Shown: positions 33,622 through 42,550, counted from the stretch's first letter. The stretch: 52,114 nucleotides of DNA from Bifidobacteriaceae bacterium (GCA_031268215.1 JAIRXP010000062.1:1-52114), one strand, 5' to 3'. Numbers and translations: made by a program. Notes: generated by a model from the sequence alone, not told the origin.

Positions 33622-35136
33622 GTGGCAAGAAACATGAAACGACGTTTGGCCGTTATCACCGCCTGGGCTATGTTCAGCGGACTGGTGTTGAGCGGATGCG
33701 GTCTCCTGAACGAAATAGCGGAGTCGCCTTCGCCGTCCCGTCCGGACCGGGCGGTGCCCGAAGGCTGGGACAAATGCACCGTGGCCGAAGGAGCCGAATG
33801 CTCCACGTTCGAGGTGCCATTGGATTGGGAAGACCCCGGCGGCGCGAAGATTGAATTGGCCTTGGCTCGCGTGCCGGCTTCCAACGAGGATCTTCGGATT
33901 GGTTCGCTTCTGGTCAATCCGGGCGGTCCAGGCGGCAGCGGCAAGAGCTTCCTGGGCCACGCCATGAGCGTGATCAGCCCTGAGGTGGCGGAACGGTATG
34001 ACATTGTCGGTTTCGATCCCCGGGGGGTGGGTGAATCAACCCCGGTGACCTGTTACACGCAGGCCGCGGAACTCGATGAGCACTACGCTGCCGATTGGCC
34101 CCGCACTCCGGAGGGGTACGAAGCATCCCTGTCGATAGTCGAACCCTTCGCCAAGGCTTGCGAAGAGAACAGTGGTCCAGTGCTGGCGTACGTCGACACT
34201 GTCTCATCCGCTAAGGACATGGAGGCGATGCGAGAGTGGTTGGGGGACGACAAGCTGAACCTGCTCGGCTATTCCTATGGCACGTTCCTGGGTGCCACCT
34301 ATGCCGACCTGTATCCGGAGCGGGTGGGCCGCTTCGTGCTCGATGGCGCGCTTGACCCGTCGGTGTCAGCGGATGTGCATGAGGTTGAACAGGCTGCAGG
34401 GTTTGAGGCCGCCCTGGGTGCATACCTCGATGATTGCTTGGGACAAATCGAATGCCCGTTTGCGGGCACCAAAGAAGAGGCCAAGGCAGAATTGCATCAG
34501 TTCCTCACTGACGTGGCGGCCAAGCCTTTGAAGCTCGGGTCCGGCAAGGGGCGTACATTGACGTTGCCGCTGGCCATGAACGGGATCATCGTGGCGATGT
34601 ATGACGAAGCGACCTGGTCCGCGGAGTCGATGGCCCTGTCCCAAGCGCTCAGAGACGGAAACGGAACCTGGCTGATGGTCCTTTCAGACGCCTACCTGGA
34701 GCGAGAGATGGGAGAGTACACGTCAAACATGATGGAGGCGTTTGTCGCCATCAACTGTCTTGACGACCGCGCCCCCGCTGACCTGGCTTCAGCCCAGGCC
34801 CATGCTGCCGCTCTGGCGGAGGCTTCACCAACTTTGGGTGAATTCTGGGCCTACGGCGAAAAGCAATGCGAGGTCTGGCCCTACCCGCAGACCGGAAAAC
34901 CGCATGTGATCAGCGCGCCTGGGGCGGACCCGATCCTGGTGATTGGTACCACTGGTGACCCGGCCACGCCGTATCACGGCGCTGTGGCGTTGGCGGAGCA
35001 GCTCGAATCCGGCGTCTTGTTGACCTACGAGGGAAATGGCCATACCGCCTATGGCCGTTCGAATGAGTGCGTCCAGGAGGCGGTGGACGCGTATCTGCTG
35101 GGCGGCAAGGCCCCGCGGGACGGTCTGACTTGCTGA
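33622..35136 (+). CDS. Secreted tripeptidyl-aminopeptidase-like serine hydrolase (lipoprotein)
   Basis: This alpha/beta hydrolase of about 504 residues has a lipobox (LSGC) in the signal peptide, so it is exported and probably lipid-anchored. The oxyanion region is NPGGPGGSG, the nucleophile elbow GYSYG, the acid D in GTTGDPATPY, and the His in GNGHTAYG. The C-terminal TAP-like domain is typical of Streptomyces tripeptidyl aminopeptidases and mycobacterial CaeA/Hip1 relatives, which trim peptides or cell-wall-linked proteins. The start is GTG 33622 or ATG 33634; AGGAG (33616-33620) lies close to the first. It follows holB by four bases, as in other actinobacteria. Confidence 0.9.
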   Translation: MARNMKRRLAVITAWAMFSGLVLSGCGLLNEIAESPSPSRPDRAVPEGWDKCTVAEGAECSTFEVPLDWEDPGGAKIELALARVPASNEDLRIGSLLVNPGGPGGSGKSFLGHAMSVISPEVAERYDIVGFDPRGVGESTPVTCYTQAAELDEHYAADWPRTPEGYEASLSIVEPFAKACEENSGPVLAYVDTVSSAKDMEAMREWLGDDKLNLLGYSYGTFLGATYADLYPERVGRFVLDGALDPSVSADVHEVEQAAGFEAALGAYLDDCLGQIECPFAGTKEEAKAELHQFLTDVAAKPLKLGSGKGRTLTLPLAMNGIIVAMYDEATWSAESMALSQALRDGNGTWLMVLSDAYLEREMGEYTSNMMEAFVAINCLDDRAPADLASAQAHAAALAEASPTLGEFWAYGEKQCEVWPYPQTGKPHVISAPGADPILVIGTTGDPATPYHGAVALAEQLESGVLLTYEGNGHTAYGRSNECVQEAVDAYLLGGKAPRDGLTC

Positions 35137-35206
35137 CGGAAGGGACCGGCGCCGCGGCCCGGCACGGCTAATACTGAGGCTCAGGTCATTTATGGGCTGA
35201 AAAGCG

Positions 35207-35234
35207 TTGAATCAATCCGTTGTGGCCCTATCCT
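35207..35234 (+). promoter_or_regulatory. Candidate promoter for the signal-peptidase-like gene
   Basis: TTGAAT (35207-35212) and TATCCT (35229-35234) are separated by 16 bp, about 60 bp before the gene. Both hexamers are near the consensus. Confidence 0.4.
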
Positions 35235-35292
35235 TTTAACCTGTCCTTATTTGCCCGCGCCGATTGTTGGCGCTAGACCCAGGGGATTGCCA

Positions 35293-37233
35293 GTGGATGG
35301 CGCGTCGAGGCCGTTAAGCTCGCGGAGTAGCTTCTTCGGAGCGTTCAGTGCTGTGCTGCTTGCTGCGATGCTGGTCTTGGTGGTGGCCGCCGGAGCGATC
35401 CCAGTGCTTGTCCAGGGCGAGACATTGAGCGTCGAGGGAGACGCCATGTCGCCAACCTTCGCGCGTGGTGATCTGATCGTGGTCAGGGCGGATGAAGACC
35501 CCGCCTCAATTGAGGCCGGGGAGATCATCACTTTCAGAACCGGTGGGCCCAGCTCGGCGGTGGAGACGCGCCGGGTGATTGGCGAAGCGACGGAAGGACC
35601 GGGTCACGAGTTCGTCACGACTAGTGACGCGGGCGAGAGCGTAAATGAGAAAAAGGTGGCTGAAAGCCAGATTGTCGGGGTGTACATGTATCGCATACCT
35701 AAACTCGGCTATGCAGTCTCCTGGATGGGCGACAACACGTTCGCCCTGATTGTGGCGGCCTGCGTTGTCATTCTCCTGGCGGGAGTGATCATGCTGATCG
35801 CCGCGCGGCGCGGGACGGTACGTTCCTCGGGTTCGCCGCGCCAGGCCTGGTCTCCTGGCGACCTACTGGCTCGCATTCGCCGTCCGGGCGGCGGCCAGAG
35901 CGCTGAGGCCGCGCCTGGCTTGGCGCCGGATCACGCGAAGGCTGAAGACGCCAGCCCTGACCAGCAGAAAGGGGCCACCGCTGGGTCCGGTCAGCGTAGG
36001 CGTGTGGCGGCGGCCGGCTGGCAGCTTGCGGCGAGTGCTGGCCCAGTGAGGCTTTCGGATTCTGACGCGGCGGCTGCGTCGGACGCGCCCGGTCGTGGTG
36101 ACGCCGGCCGTGGTGAGGTTGACCCCGAAGGGGATGACTTGGGGGAAGGTGCCGCTCTGGATGAGACTAGCCGGGGGGACAGCGGGGATGAGGAGCCCGT
36201 CGCCACGCTCGCTGCTCCCCGAAGGGCGACTCCCGCGGTGATCGAAGCCGACTTGGTCGATACGTTAACTGATATTGGCGATGGGCCCACCTTGGCGCCG
36301 GTGCCAGCGGAAGAAACACTGGATGAAGCCCCAGATGAGGTGCTGGATGAAGTGCTTGATGAGGCGCCAGAGAAAGAAGCGGTAGAAGATCTGGAGCCGG
36401 ATGGCTCACTGGAAGATGAACCAGCGGCGGAAGGTCCCGCGGAAGGGGACCTGGAGGAAGCGTCCGGGGAGACACCGGCAGAGGAAGAAGCGCCGGACCG
36501 TGCCGCTTCGCCAGCTAGGGTTTCCACCAAGACACCGGTTCGGCAGCGCGAAGATGCGCCGGCCAAGGCTGCCGCTAAGGCGCCGGCAAATGTGGCCAAG
36601 GTCCCCACCAAACCGCGCCAGGAAGCAGCGGGCCAGGCGGATCCTTCGGTCGGTTCATCATCGCGTCCGTTGACTCGGAGGGCGGCCGCGGCCAGGTCGC
36701 GGTCCTCGTCTGACACGGGGGAATACGTTCCGAGCGGTCCTGCCATGGAGGGCCGCTCAAGCGGCCGGCTGCCGGTCCGCAAGCCGCGGCGCATCGCCGA
36801 AAGCAGTTCGGTGGCGGGGCTGATTCCCCGGGCGTCGGTGCGGGCGGGCGCGAATGGCGAACCGAGCACCGTGCGGGTGATCCCGCCGCCACAAACGGCC
36901 GGATCCTTGGGTGCTCGCATCCCCCGAGCCAAGATTCCGCCTAATCCGGGGCCGGAGCTGCCCGCTGTTCACATTGAGCGGGCGCAGCCGTTTGGACGCG
37001 GACGAACCGCTCCAGCCTCACCCGAACCCTCCGCTGCGCCGGCCGGTTCAGGACCGCATTTCGGGGCGCTTAAGCAAAAGGCCGCCCAGGCCATGCATGA
37101 GAGCGGCCAAATGATGCCCACTAGGCGGTCCAACCGACAGGCGGCGACCCGCGCCGCTGGGACCGCCGGTTCAACTGATCCGGCGCCATGGTTGGAAGCA
37201 CTCGATTCGCGCCGGGCGGCGCACCGACGCTGA
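35293..37233 (+). CDS. S26 signal-peptidase-like membrane protein with long acidic/disordered tail
   Basis: This protein of 646 residues starts at GTG 35293 with AGGGG seven bases upstream (an upstream TTG at 35251 is less likely). Helix 1 is followed by EGDAMSPTFARGDLIVV, the SipW/ER-type S26 motif with the catalytic Ser. The region where this class has T-H-R-I reads E-T-R-R-V-I, so the His is replaced by Arg. The downstream Asp motif (TTSDAG) and the second helix are kept. After residue about 180 comes a tail of some 460 residues, first acidic with DEAPDEVLDEVLDEAPE-like repeats, later basic and Ala/Pro/Arg-rich. It may have lost peptidase activity or use an altered base. Tail function unknown. 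Confidence 0.72.
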   Translation: MDGASRPLSSRSSFFGAFSAVLLAAMLVLVVAAGAIPVLVQGETLSVEGDAMSPTFARGDLIVVRADEDPASIEAGEIITFRTGGPSSAVETRRVIGEATEGPGHEFVTTSDAGESVNEKKVAESQIVGVYMYRIPKLGYAVSWMGDNTFALIVAACVVILLAGVIMLIAARRGTVRSSGSPRQAWSPGDLLARIRRPGGGQSAEAAPGLAPDHAKAEDASPDQQKGATAGSGQRRRVAAAGWQLAASAGPVRLSDSDAAAASDAPGRGDAGRGEVDPEGDDLGEGAALDETSRGDSGDEEPVATLAAPRRATPAVIEADLVDTLTDIGDGPTLAPVPAEETLDEAPDEVLDEVLDEAPEKEAVEDLEPDGSLEDEPAAEGPAEGDLEEASGETPAEEEAPDRAASPARVSTKTPVRQREDAPAKAAAKAPANVAKVPTKPRQEAAGQADPSVGSSSRPLTRRAAAARSRSSSDTGEYVPSGPAMEGRSSGRLPVRKPRRIAESSSVAGLIPRASVRAGANGEPSTVRVIPPPQTAGSLGARIPRAKIPPNPGPELPAVHIERAQPFGRGRTAPASPEPSAAPAGSGPHFGALKQKAAQAMHESGQMMPTRRSNRQAATRAAGTAGSTDPAPWLEALDSRRAAHRR

Positions 37234-37911
37234 CAATCCGGCGGGCCGCCTCCCCGGGGTCCCCGGGGACCTTGTAGGACGCCGGCCCCTGGCTGTCTGC
37301 TGGGGCCGTCGGCTTGCCGTTAGACGTTCCTTTCCGGGGGTCCTGGGAGCCTGTCGGAGAACGGGCTGCCAGTAGCCCCACGCCAGCCCCAGCCCCAGGC
37401 CAGCCACCTACCATTAGAAAAACCTCCTCCCTACGGTCGGGTCTTTCGCGGGGACCCCAAGTGGGCGGAACTCGGCTCATTCGTCAAGGTTCTGTTCACC
37501 TAGCGGAGCTAGACCACGGGCCCCTTGGTGAGGCACCAGTGAGGGTGCGTTCGTCGCGATATCCACGGTTTTGGCTTTTTCCAACCGCCGGTGCTGGGCG
37601 ACCGTCACGTTTGGTGTCTTTCTTCCATGATGACTCGATCTGACATTCAATGAAAGCCCAGGTCACCGCCACGCCCTCCCCCGGGGGTGCCGAACCGAAA
37701 AGACACCAACCGTGACAGCGGACGCCGCACCTGCCACAGAAAGGACACGAACCGTGACAGTCGCCCTCGCTCTGACTCGCCGATCCACCATTTTCACCGT
37801 TCCCGCCATTACGCGGCCGAGGCGGCCGGCAATCTGGCCCTGCATCACCGACTCCCATGCCAAGCTGATGACTTGCCAGGGTCAGCGGTGGGCTCATATC
37901 CTTCCAGGAGG
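37234..37911 (+). other. 678-bp region without a confident gene
   Basis: The first half is GC-rich with several CCCCGGGG-like short inverted repeats. On the minus strand a very strong ribosome-site-like sequence (AGGGAGGAGG, then ATG at 37414) opens a 97-codon frame that runs antisense into the preceding gene; the predicted protein is low-complexity and matches nothing I know. The second half holds a 22-bp direct repeat (37697-37718 and 37739-37760, two mismatches, 42 bp apart). Each copy places a GTG behind GAAARG. The resulting small frame ends in an ATGA overlap with the next gene and could be a leader peptide. Confidence 0.4.
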
Positions 37912-38514
37912 ATGAAGCTCAATCAGATCATTGCGACCGCCGTCATGGCGGTACTGGGCGTCGCCGTAGTTGTGACCGTGTTGATGGGTCTGGACGGAGC
38001 GAGAAGGGGCAACGGCGCGAACCACAAGTCGACTGACCTGTCCCAGGTAGTATCTGACGTCTATTCCAAAGAAATCGTGACGATCATCACCGACTTATAT
38101 GCGGTGTGCTACCTGGATGATTCGGCAACGGGAGCCGAGCCGCAGATTGCCAAACGTGGCCAGACGCCGGCCGAGGCGGCGGCCGCCCTGGCTGAGAAGT
38201 TCGGCGCGACCTCCGCCGGTGCCAGAGACCTGACCGAATATGCCGAGGAGTTAGCGGCTGCCCGGGAAGCGATGGCGCGGGCTCCAGATCCCCTTAGCGT
38301 TGCGGGTGTCAGTGCGGAGGTCCAGTCTCTTGAGACCACCACGAACGCTGCCGCTGGTGAGGATGTGCTGGACGTCGAGTTGTACGTCACAACCGAGTAT
38401 CACGGCGGCGGCCCGCTCACGGAGGAACTCCTTGTTCTTAGGGTGACCGTGGGCGCGGACAGCGGCGAAATCAAGGCCTTCGAAAGGCCAGACCCGCACC
38501 AGTCATCCCGCTGA
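37912..38514 (+). CDS. Small membrane-anchored hypothetical protein
   Basis: A protein of about 200 residues. From ATG 37912 it begins MKLNQIIATAVMAVLGVAVV, a signal-anchor helix, followed by an extracellular Ala/Glu-rich helical part (about 70-125) and a beta-rich end (about 140-190, LDVELYVTTEYHGGGP). AGGAGG touches the ATG directly, so translation may depend on coupling to an upstream small frame (ATGA overlap), or start at GTG 37888 where AGGG is six bases upstream. No family recognised. It converges on the pyrophosphatase gene. Confidence 0.6.
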   Translation: MKLNQIIATAVMAVLGVAVVVTVLMGLDGARRGNGANHKSTDLSQVVSDVYSKEIVTIITDLYAVCYLDDSATGAEPQIAKRGQTPAEAAAALAEKFGATSAGARDLTEYAEELAAAREAMARAPDPLSVAGVSAEVQSLETTTNAAAGEDVLDVELYVTTEYHGGGPLTEELLVLRVTVGADSGEIKAFERPDPHQSSR

Positions 38515-38540
38515 AAACGCACCCACCCCGGGCACAGCAG

Positions 38541-38598
38541 GGGGTCAAACTGGCGCGAACTTGATGGCGATTCGCACTTCGCGTCAATTTGGCACCGC
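38541..38598. repeat. Direct repeat unit 1 with internal stem
   Basis: A 58-bp unit similar to 38678-38734. Both open with GGGGTC and AACTG-CGCGAACT and end with GGCACC. Inside unit 1, 38548-38559 and 38578-38589 pair over 12 positions with one mismatch and one wobble. Located between two convergent genes. Confidence 0.6.
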
Positions 38599-38656
38599 AT
38601 CCAAGTGGACTCCCAATTGGCTCAAGTCGCTGACCTGCGGTGATGTTCGGAGCCCG

Positions 38657-38672
38657 GTGGGCGGCATCGGGC
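38657..38672 (+). repeat. Intergenic repeat copy C (GTGGGCGGCATCGGGC)
   Basis: Identical over 16 bp to copy A at 7551. The flanks GGAGCCCG (38649-38656) and CGGGCTCC (38668-38675) form a perfect 8-bp stem around it, with the repeat as the loop. This suggests a terminator or RNA hairpin. Confidence 0.65.
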
Positions 38673-38677
38673 TCCAA

Positions 38678-38734
38678 GGGGTCTAACTGACGCGAACTGG
38701 GTGGCGAGGCAACTTGACGTCAGTTCGGCACCCC
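38678..38734. repeat. Direct repeat unit 2 with internal stem
   Basis: Second copy of the 38541 unit. Its internal stem is AACTGACG (38685-38692) with CGTCAGTT (38718-38725). Several positions that differ between units are within the stems. Confidence 0.6.
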
Positions 38735-38752
38735 GCCAGGCGTGGGCGGAGG

Positions 38753-41191
38753 TCAAGCGGGGAGTTCGGCCTCGGCCACGGATTCGGCCAGGAGGGGATC
38801 CGCCTTGACGTTGATGCGCATGGCGTAGAAGCTGCGCCAGACGAACACGGCTGAGATCAAGAACAGGACGCCCGCCAGAATGTGGACCAAGACGCCCAGA
38901 CCGCGGTCATTAAGCATGGTGGCGAGTTCAACGGCCAGGAGCCCAAAGAGGGTGGTGAACTTGATGACCGGGTTGAGGGCTACTGAGGAAGTGTCTTTGA
39001 AAGGATCGCCCACGGTGTCGCCAATGACGGTGGCGTCATGCAAGGCGGTGCCTTTCTGGTGGAGGTCAACTTCGACTATCTTCTTGGCGTTGTCCCAGGC
39101 ACCACCCGCATTGGCCATGAAGATGGCCTGGTAGAGGCCGAATAGAGCGATTGAGATTAGGTAGCCAATGAACAGGTATGGTTCAACGAAGGCGAAGGAT
39201 AGCGTGGCGAAGAAGATCGCCAAGAAGATGGTCAACATGCCTTGTTGGGCATACTGCGTACAGATTTCAACAACCCGGCGGGAGTCCTCGGCCGAAGCGG
39301 CCTGGCTGGAGCCCAGATTGATATGGCTCTTGATGTATTCGACTGCCCGGTAGGCGCCGGTCGTTACCGCTTGGGAGGAGGCGCCGGTGAACCAGTAGAT
39401 GACCGCGCCGCCCAGGACTAACCCGAGCAAGAACGGCGGGTGGACCAAAGACAGGTTTTCCACGCCAGTGGACAGCGAGTCCGTCAACGCCATGATGATG
39501 GAGAAGATCATGGTGGTGGCCCCTACTACGGCGGTGCCGATCAGCACCGGCTTGGCGGTGGCTTTGAAGGTGTTGCCGGCGCCATCGTTCTCTTCCAGCA
39601 TGAGTTTCGCAGCCCGCCACTTGGGTGTGTAACCGAGTTCTTCGGAAACGCCCTCAACTTGCTCGATCTGCGACAGCTCGAAGACTGATTGAGCGTTATC
39701 GGTCACCGGGCCGTAGGAATCAACCGCGATGGTGACTGGGCCCATGCCTAAGAAACCGAACGCCACCAGGCCAAACGCGAACACCGCCGGAGCGGCGGAG
39801 GCCAGGACAGAAGAGCCGGCCGGCAGGCCAAGCAGCGCTTCCGCTAAGCCTAGATTGGACACCAGGTAGGCGCCGCCCATTAGAGCGACAATGGCGATGC
39901 CCAACCAATAAGCGGAGAAGTTGCCGGCGATCAGCCCGGACAGGATGTTCAGCGACGGACCGCCTTCGCGGGAGGAGGTAACTACCTCGCGGGTGTGGCG
40001 AGCCTTGGTTGAGGTGAAGACTTTGACCAATTCCGGGATCAAGGCGCCAGCCAGGGTGCCGAGGGAGATGATGATGGACAGCTTCCACCACATTCCGCCT
40101 TCAAGACCGTGCAGCATGAACGCGGTGGTCAGGAAGGTCAGGATAATTGAAACCGCGGATGTGACCCAGACCAGCGAAGTCAGCGGCACCTCGAAATCGA
40201 AGTCCACCTTCTTGGCGAGTGCACGGCGGCAAATGGTCTCATTGGCGAAGTAGCTGAGCACTGAGGCGATCAGCATGACCGCCCGGACCGTGAAAATCCA
40301 AACCAGGAGTGTGGCTTGGACGGCGGGACTGGGCACGCCCAGGAGGATGAACGTCACCAAGGCGACACCGGTGACCCCATAGGTCTCGAATCCATCCGCG
40401 GACGGCCCAACCGAGTCGCCGGCGTTGTCCCCGGTGCAGTCCGCTATGGTGCCGGGATTGCGGGGATCGTCCTCGTCAATCTTGAAGACGATCTTCATTA
40501 GGTCAGAACCAATGTCCGCGATCTTGGTGAAGATGCCGCCGGCGATCCGCAGCGCGGATGCTCCCAGGGATTCACCGATCGCGAAGCCAATGAAGCATGA
40601 TCCAGCTATGTCGCCAGGCAGGAACAGCAAGATGACCAGCATCAACAGGAGTTCCAATGAGATCAGGACCATGCCAATCGACATTCCGGACCGCATGGGG
40701 ATGGCATGGACGGGCCAGGGTTCGCCTTTCAGCGAAGCGTGGGCGGTACGCGAGTTGGCGAAGGTGTTGACGCGGATGCCGAACCAGGCGACGGCGAAGG
40801 ATCCGCCCATCCCGATCAGCGAGAAGGCGATGATAATGGCCACCCGTCCCCAGGTGAACCCGACCGCCAGCTTGTAGTAGATGACTATGACGGTGGCTAT
40901 GAAGGCCCACAGGATAAGGAGGAACCGGCCCTGTTTGAGCAGGTAGGCCTTACAGGTGGCGAAGATCAATTCCGACACCCGCTTCATCGCTGGATGTACC
41001 GGCAGGGCTTTGAGCTTCAGGTACGTCCAGCCACCAAAGCCAAGGCCAATCAGGCACACCCCTAGGGCTATCAGCAGGACGGACTGGCCCGTCAGCCAGC
41101 CGGTCAGGGTTACGGCACCAATGTCTGGCAGTTTCAGGTTGGCCTCACCGCCGTGCGGTTCGGTCGCCGCTAGGAACTGGGCGTAATACAT
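38753..41191 (-). CDS. hppA: Membrane-bound proton/sodium-pumping pyrophosphatase, divergent subtype
   Basis: This 812-residue integral membrane enzyme couples hydrolysis of pyrophosphate to ion pumping. Motifs are recognisable but shifted from the common type. The region usually read as DVGADLVGK is DIGSDLMKI; EDDPRNP is intact; the usual GDNVGDCAGMAADLFE is GDNAGDSVGPSADGFE. The C-terminal motif GDTVGDPFKDTSSVALNPVI is strongly conserved. About 16 helices are expected. The changes place it in the divergent mPPase branch described in some actinobacteria and clostridia; ion specificity is not decidable here. GGAGGTCC supports the ATG. It diverges from the AEC gene. Confidence 0.92.
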   Translation of the reverse strand: MYYAQFLAATEPHGGEANLKLPDIGAVTLTGWLTGQSVLLIALGVCLIGLGFGGWTYLKLKALPVHPAMKRVSELIFATCKAYLLKQGRFLLILWAFIATVIVIYYKLAVGFTWGRVAIIIAFSLIGMGGSFAVAWFGIRVNTFANSRTAHASLKGEPWPVHAIPMRSGMSIGMVLISLELLLMLVILLFLPGDIAGSCFIGFAIGESLGASALRIAGGIFTKIADIGSDLMKIVFKIDEDDPRNPGTIADCTGDNAGDSVGPSADGFETYGVTGVALVTFILLGVPSPAVQATLLVWIFTVRAVMLIASVLSYFANETICRRALAKKVDFDFEVPLTSLVWVTSAVSIILTFLTTAFMLHGLEGGMWWKLSIIISLGTLAGALIPELVKVFTSTKARHTREVVTSSREGGPSLNILSGLIAGNFSAYWLGIAIVALMGGAYLVSNLGLAEALLGLPAGSSVLASAAPAVFAFGLVAFGFLGMGPVTIAVDSYGPVTDNAQSVFELSQIEQVEGVSEELGYTPKWRAAKLMLEENDGAGNTFKATAKPVLIGTAVVGATTMIFSIIMALTDSLSTGVENLSLVHPPFLLGLVLGGAVIYWFTGASSQAVTTGAYRAVEYIKSHINLGSSQAASAEDSRRVVEICTQYAQQGMLTIFLAIFFATLSFAFVEPYLFIGYLISIALFGLYQAIFMANAGGAWDNAKKIVEVDLHQKGTALHDATVIGDTVGDPFKDTSSVALNPVIKFTTLFGLLAVELATMLNDRGLGVLVHILAGVLFLISAVFVWRSFYAMRINVKADPLLAESVAEAELPA

Positions 41192-41497
41192 GGTGGACCT
41201 CCGGACTGGGACTGCTTGAAAAAAGGGCCGGAGGCCTCGTCTTCAGGCGGTTCCTGGGGCCTTGGCCCCGGGTCCGCATGAGCGCCGGCGCCCGAATTCC
41301 CACGCTAGAGCGTAGACGCATCCCGGCGCTCGCGGGGAAGTCAATCGTCCCAGCGCTGGCCGGACCTGCCCATGTCAGCAGGCGGATCGATGGTCTTGGG
41401 CGGCTCGGGAAATGAGATAGCGCCGGCCGGCCGGGCGCCGGTCAGGTGCCTGGTCCACTCTGGTGGCAGCGCCAGTTGCCTAAGGGAGGAGTGCGGT
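41192..41497. other. 306-bp divergent promoter region
   Basis: Lies between the hppA start (minus) and the AEC gene start (plus). It contains a GGGGCC-TT-GGCCCC inverted repeat and ACGCT-AG-AGCGT (about 41301-41312), which could be regulator sites. I could not find a convincing -35/-10 pair. The plus-strand frame stays open to 41372, but AAGGGAGGAG places the AEC start at 41498. Confidence 0.35.
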
Positions 41498-42427
41498 ATG
41501 TCAATGCTGGTAGGCGCGCTCTTGCCCATAGTGGTGGCGTTGGGGCTGGGTTTCTTGGCTGGGGCACGTCATGATTTTGATGCTTCCCAGGCCACCATTC
41601 TGAACCGGATGGTCATGCTTTACGCCCTGCCTTTGTCATTGTTCGCGGGAGTGATGGCGGTGCCACGCGAACGGTTGTTCTCCAATCTGCCCATGTTGGC
41701 TTGGATCGCTGGCGCGATGACGGTTTGTCTGGTCGTGGTCTATCTGGTTTCGCGGTATGTAGCTCGCCGCCCGCCGCCGGTGGCGGCCCTGCAGGCGTTG
41801 GCGATTGGAGCGCCGGCGGTGCCTTTTGTTGGTTCGAGTGTTCTGCCGGATCTGTTCCACGCTGATTCCGCCTTGGCCATTGCGATTGGCTCGCTGGTGG
41901 TCAACATTGTTCAGGTGCCGTTGGTCATGCTGGTGCTGACCCGGGGCTCGGGTAAGCGCCCGGTTGGCGCTCAGCTAGCTTCAAGCTTGCGCCAGACTTT
42001 CGCTGAGCCTTTGGTGTGGTCGCCCCTGGCGGCGTTCGCGCTGGTCACGGCTGGGATTGGGCTGCCTGCCATGCTGCATGGGTCGTTGATGCTCTTAGGG
42101 CAGGCGACCGGTGGTGTGGCCTTGTTCGCTTCGGGCGCGACACTGTTTTCCCAAAAGGTGTCCTGGTCCCGGCCGGTCTGGATCAACGTGATCAGCCGCA
42201 ATCTGGTGATGCCGGCAGCCGTGTGGGGGCTGATGGCCGCCACTTCGACGAAGGCCCAAGTATCCTCACTGGTGGTAGTGACTTTGGCCATCCCAACCGC
42301 GTCCATGGCAACCATCCTGGCGATCCGTTTTGGCACGGCCACCAGGGAGATGGCTTCGACGCTGTCTATCTCGACTGTCAGCTCAGTGGCGACAATGGGC
42401 CTGTTCTTGTTCTTGACCCATGGTTGA
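41498..42427 (+). CDS. AEC (auxin efflux carrier) family transporter
   Basis: About 309 residues with ten hydrophobic helices in two repeated halves. Family-like motifs include LNRMVMLYALPLSLFAGVM near the N-terminus, the repeat entry AIGAPAVPFVGSSVLPDLF, and LAIPTASMATILAIRFG near the end. Bacterial AEC members export or import organic acids such as malate or malonate; substrate unknown. The start is fixed by AAGGGAGGAG six bases upstream of ATG. Confidence 0.85.
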   Translation: MSMLVGALLPIVVALGLGFLAGARHDFDASQATILNRMVMLYALPLSLFAGVMAVPRERLFSNLPMLAWIAGAMTVCLVVVYLVSRYVARRPPPVAALQALAIGAPAVPFVGSSVLPDLFHADSALAIAIGSLVVNIVQVPLVMLVLTRGSGKRPVGAQLASSLRQTFAEPLVWSPLAAFALVTAGIGLPAMLHGSLMLLGQATGGVALFASGATLFSQKVSWSRPVWINVISRNLVMPAAVWGLMAATSTKAQVSSLVVVTLAIPTASMATILAIRFGTATREMASTLSISTVSSVATMGLFLFLTHG

Positions 42428-42514
42428 TAGCACGAAGGCGGCAGAAAGCCCAGATCTAAACGCATGTCAACCGGCCAATCAACGTGACTGGAGCGAACGC
42501 TGGGAGGTGCCTGA

Positions 42515-42526
42515 GCGGCATCGGGC
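42515..42526 (+). repeat. Intergenic repeat copy D (core GCGGCATCGGGC)
   Basis: Located between the AEC gene and iolD. The flanks GGAGGTGCC and GGGCACGGCCTCC can pair around it, as in copy C, giving a hairpin with the core in the loop. Confidence 0.5.
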
Positions 42527-42550
42527 ACGGCCTCCACCAAACAAAGGGTT

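Noticed and set aside
35137..35292. tRNA gene after the holB region
   Set aside because: A threonine tRNA often follows holB in actinobacteria, but no cloverleaf or GTTCGA-type T-loop is seen here.
35991..36932. 313-codon Ser/Ala-rich minus-strand frame opposite the signal-peptidase-like tail
   Set aside because: Low-complexity mirror of the acidic repeats; no start signal or known domain.
37697..37760. CRISPR-like repeat
   Set aside because: Only two copies with mismatches and a very short spacer; no cas genes.
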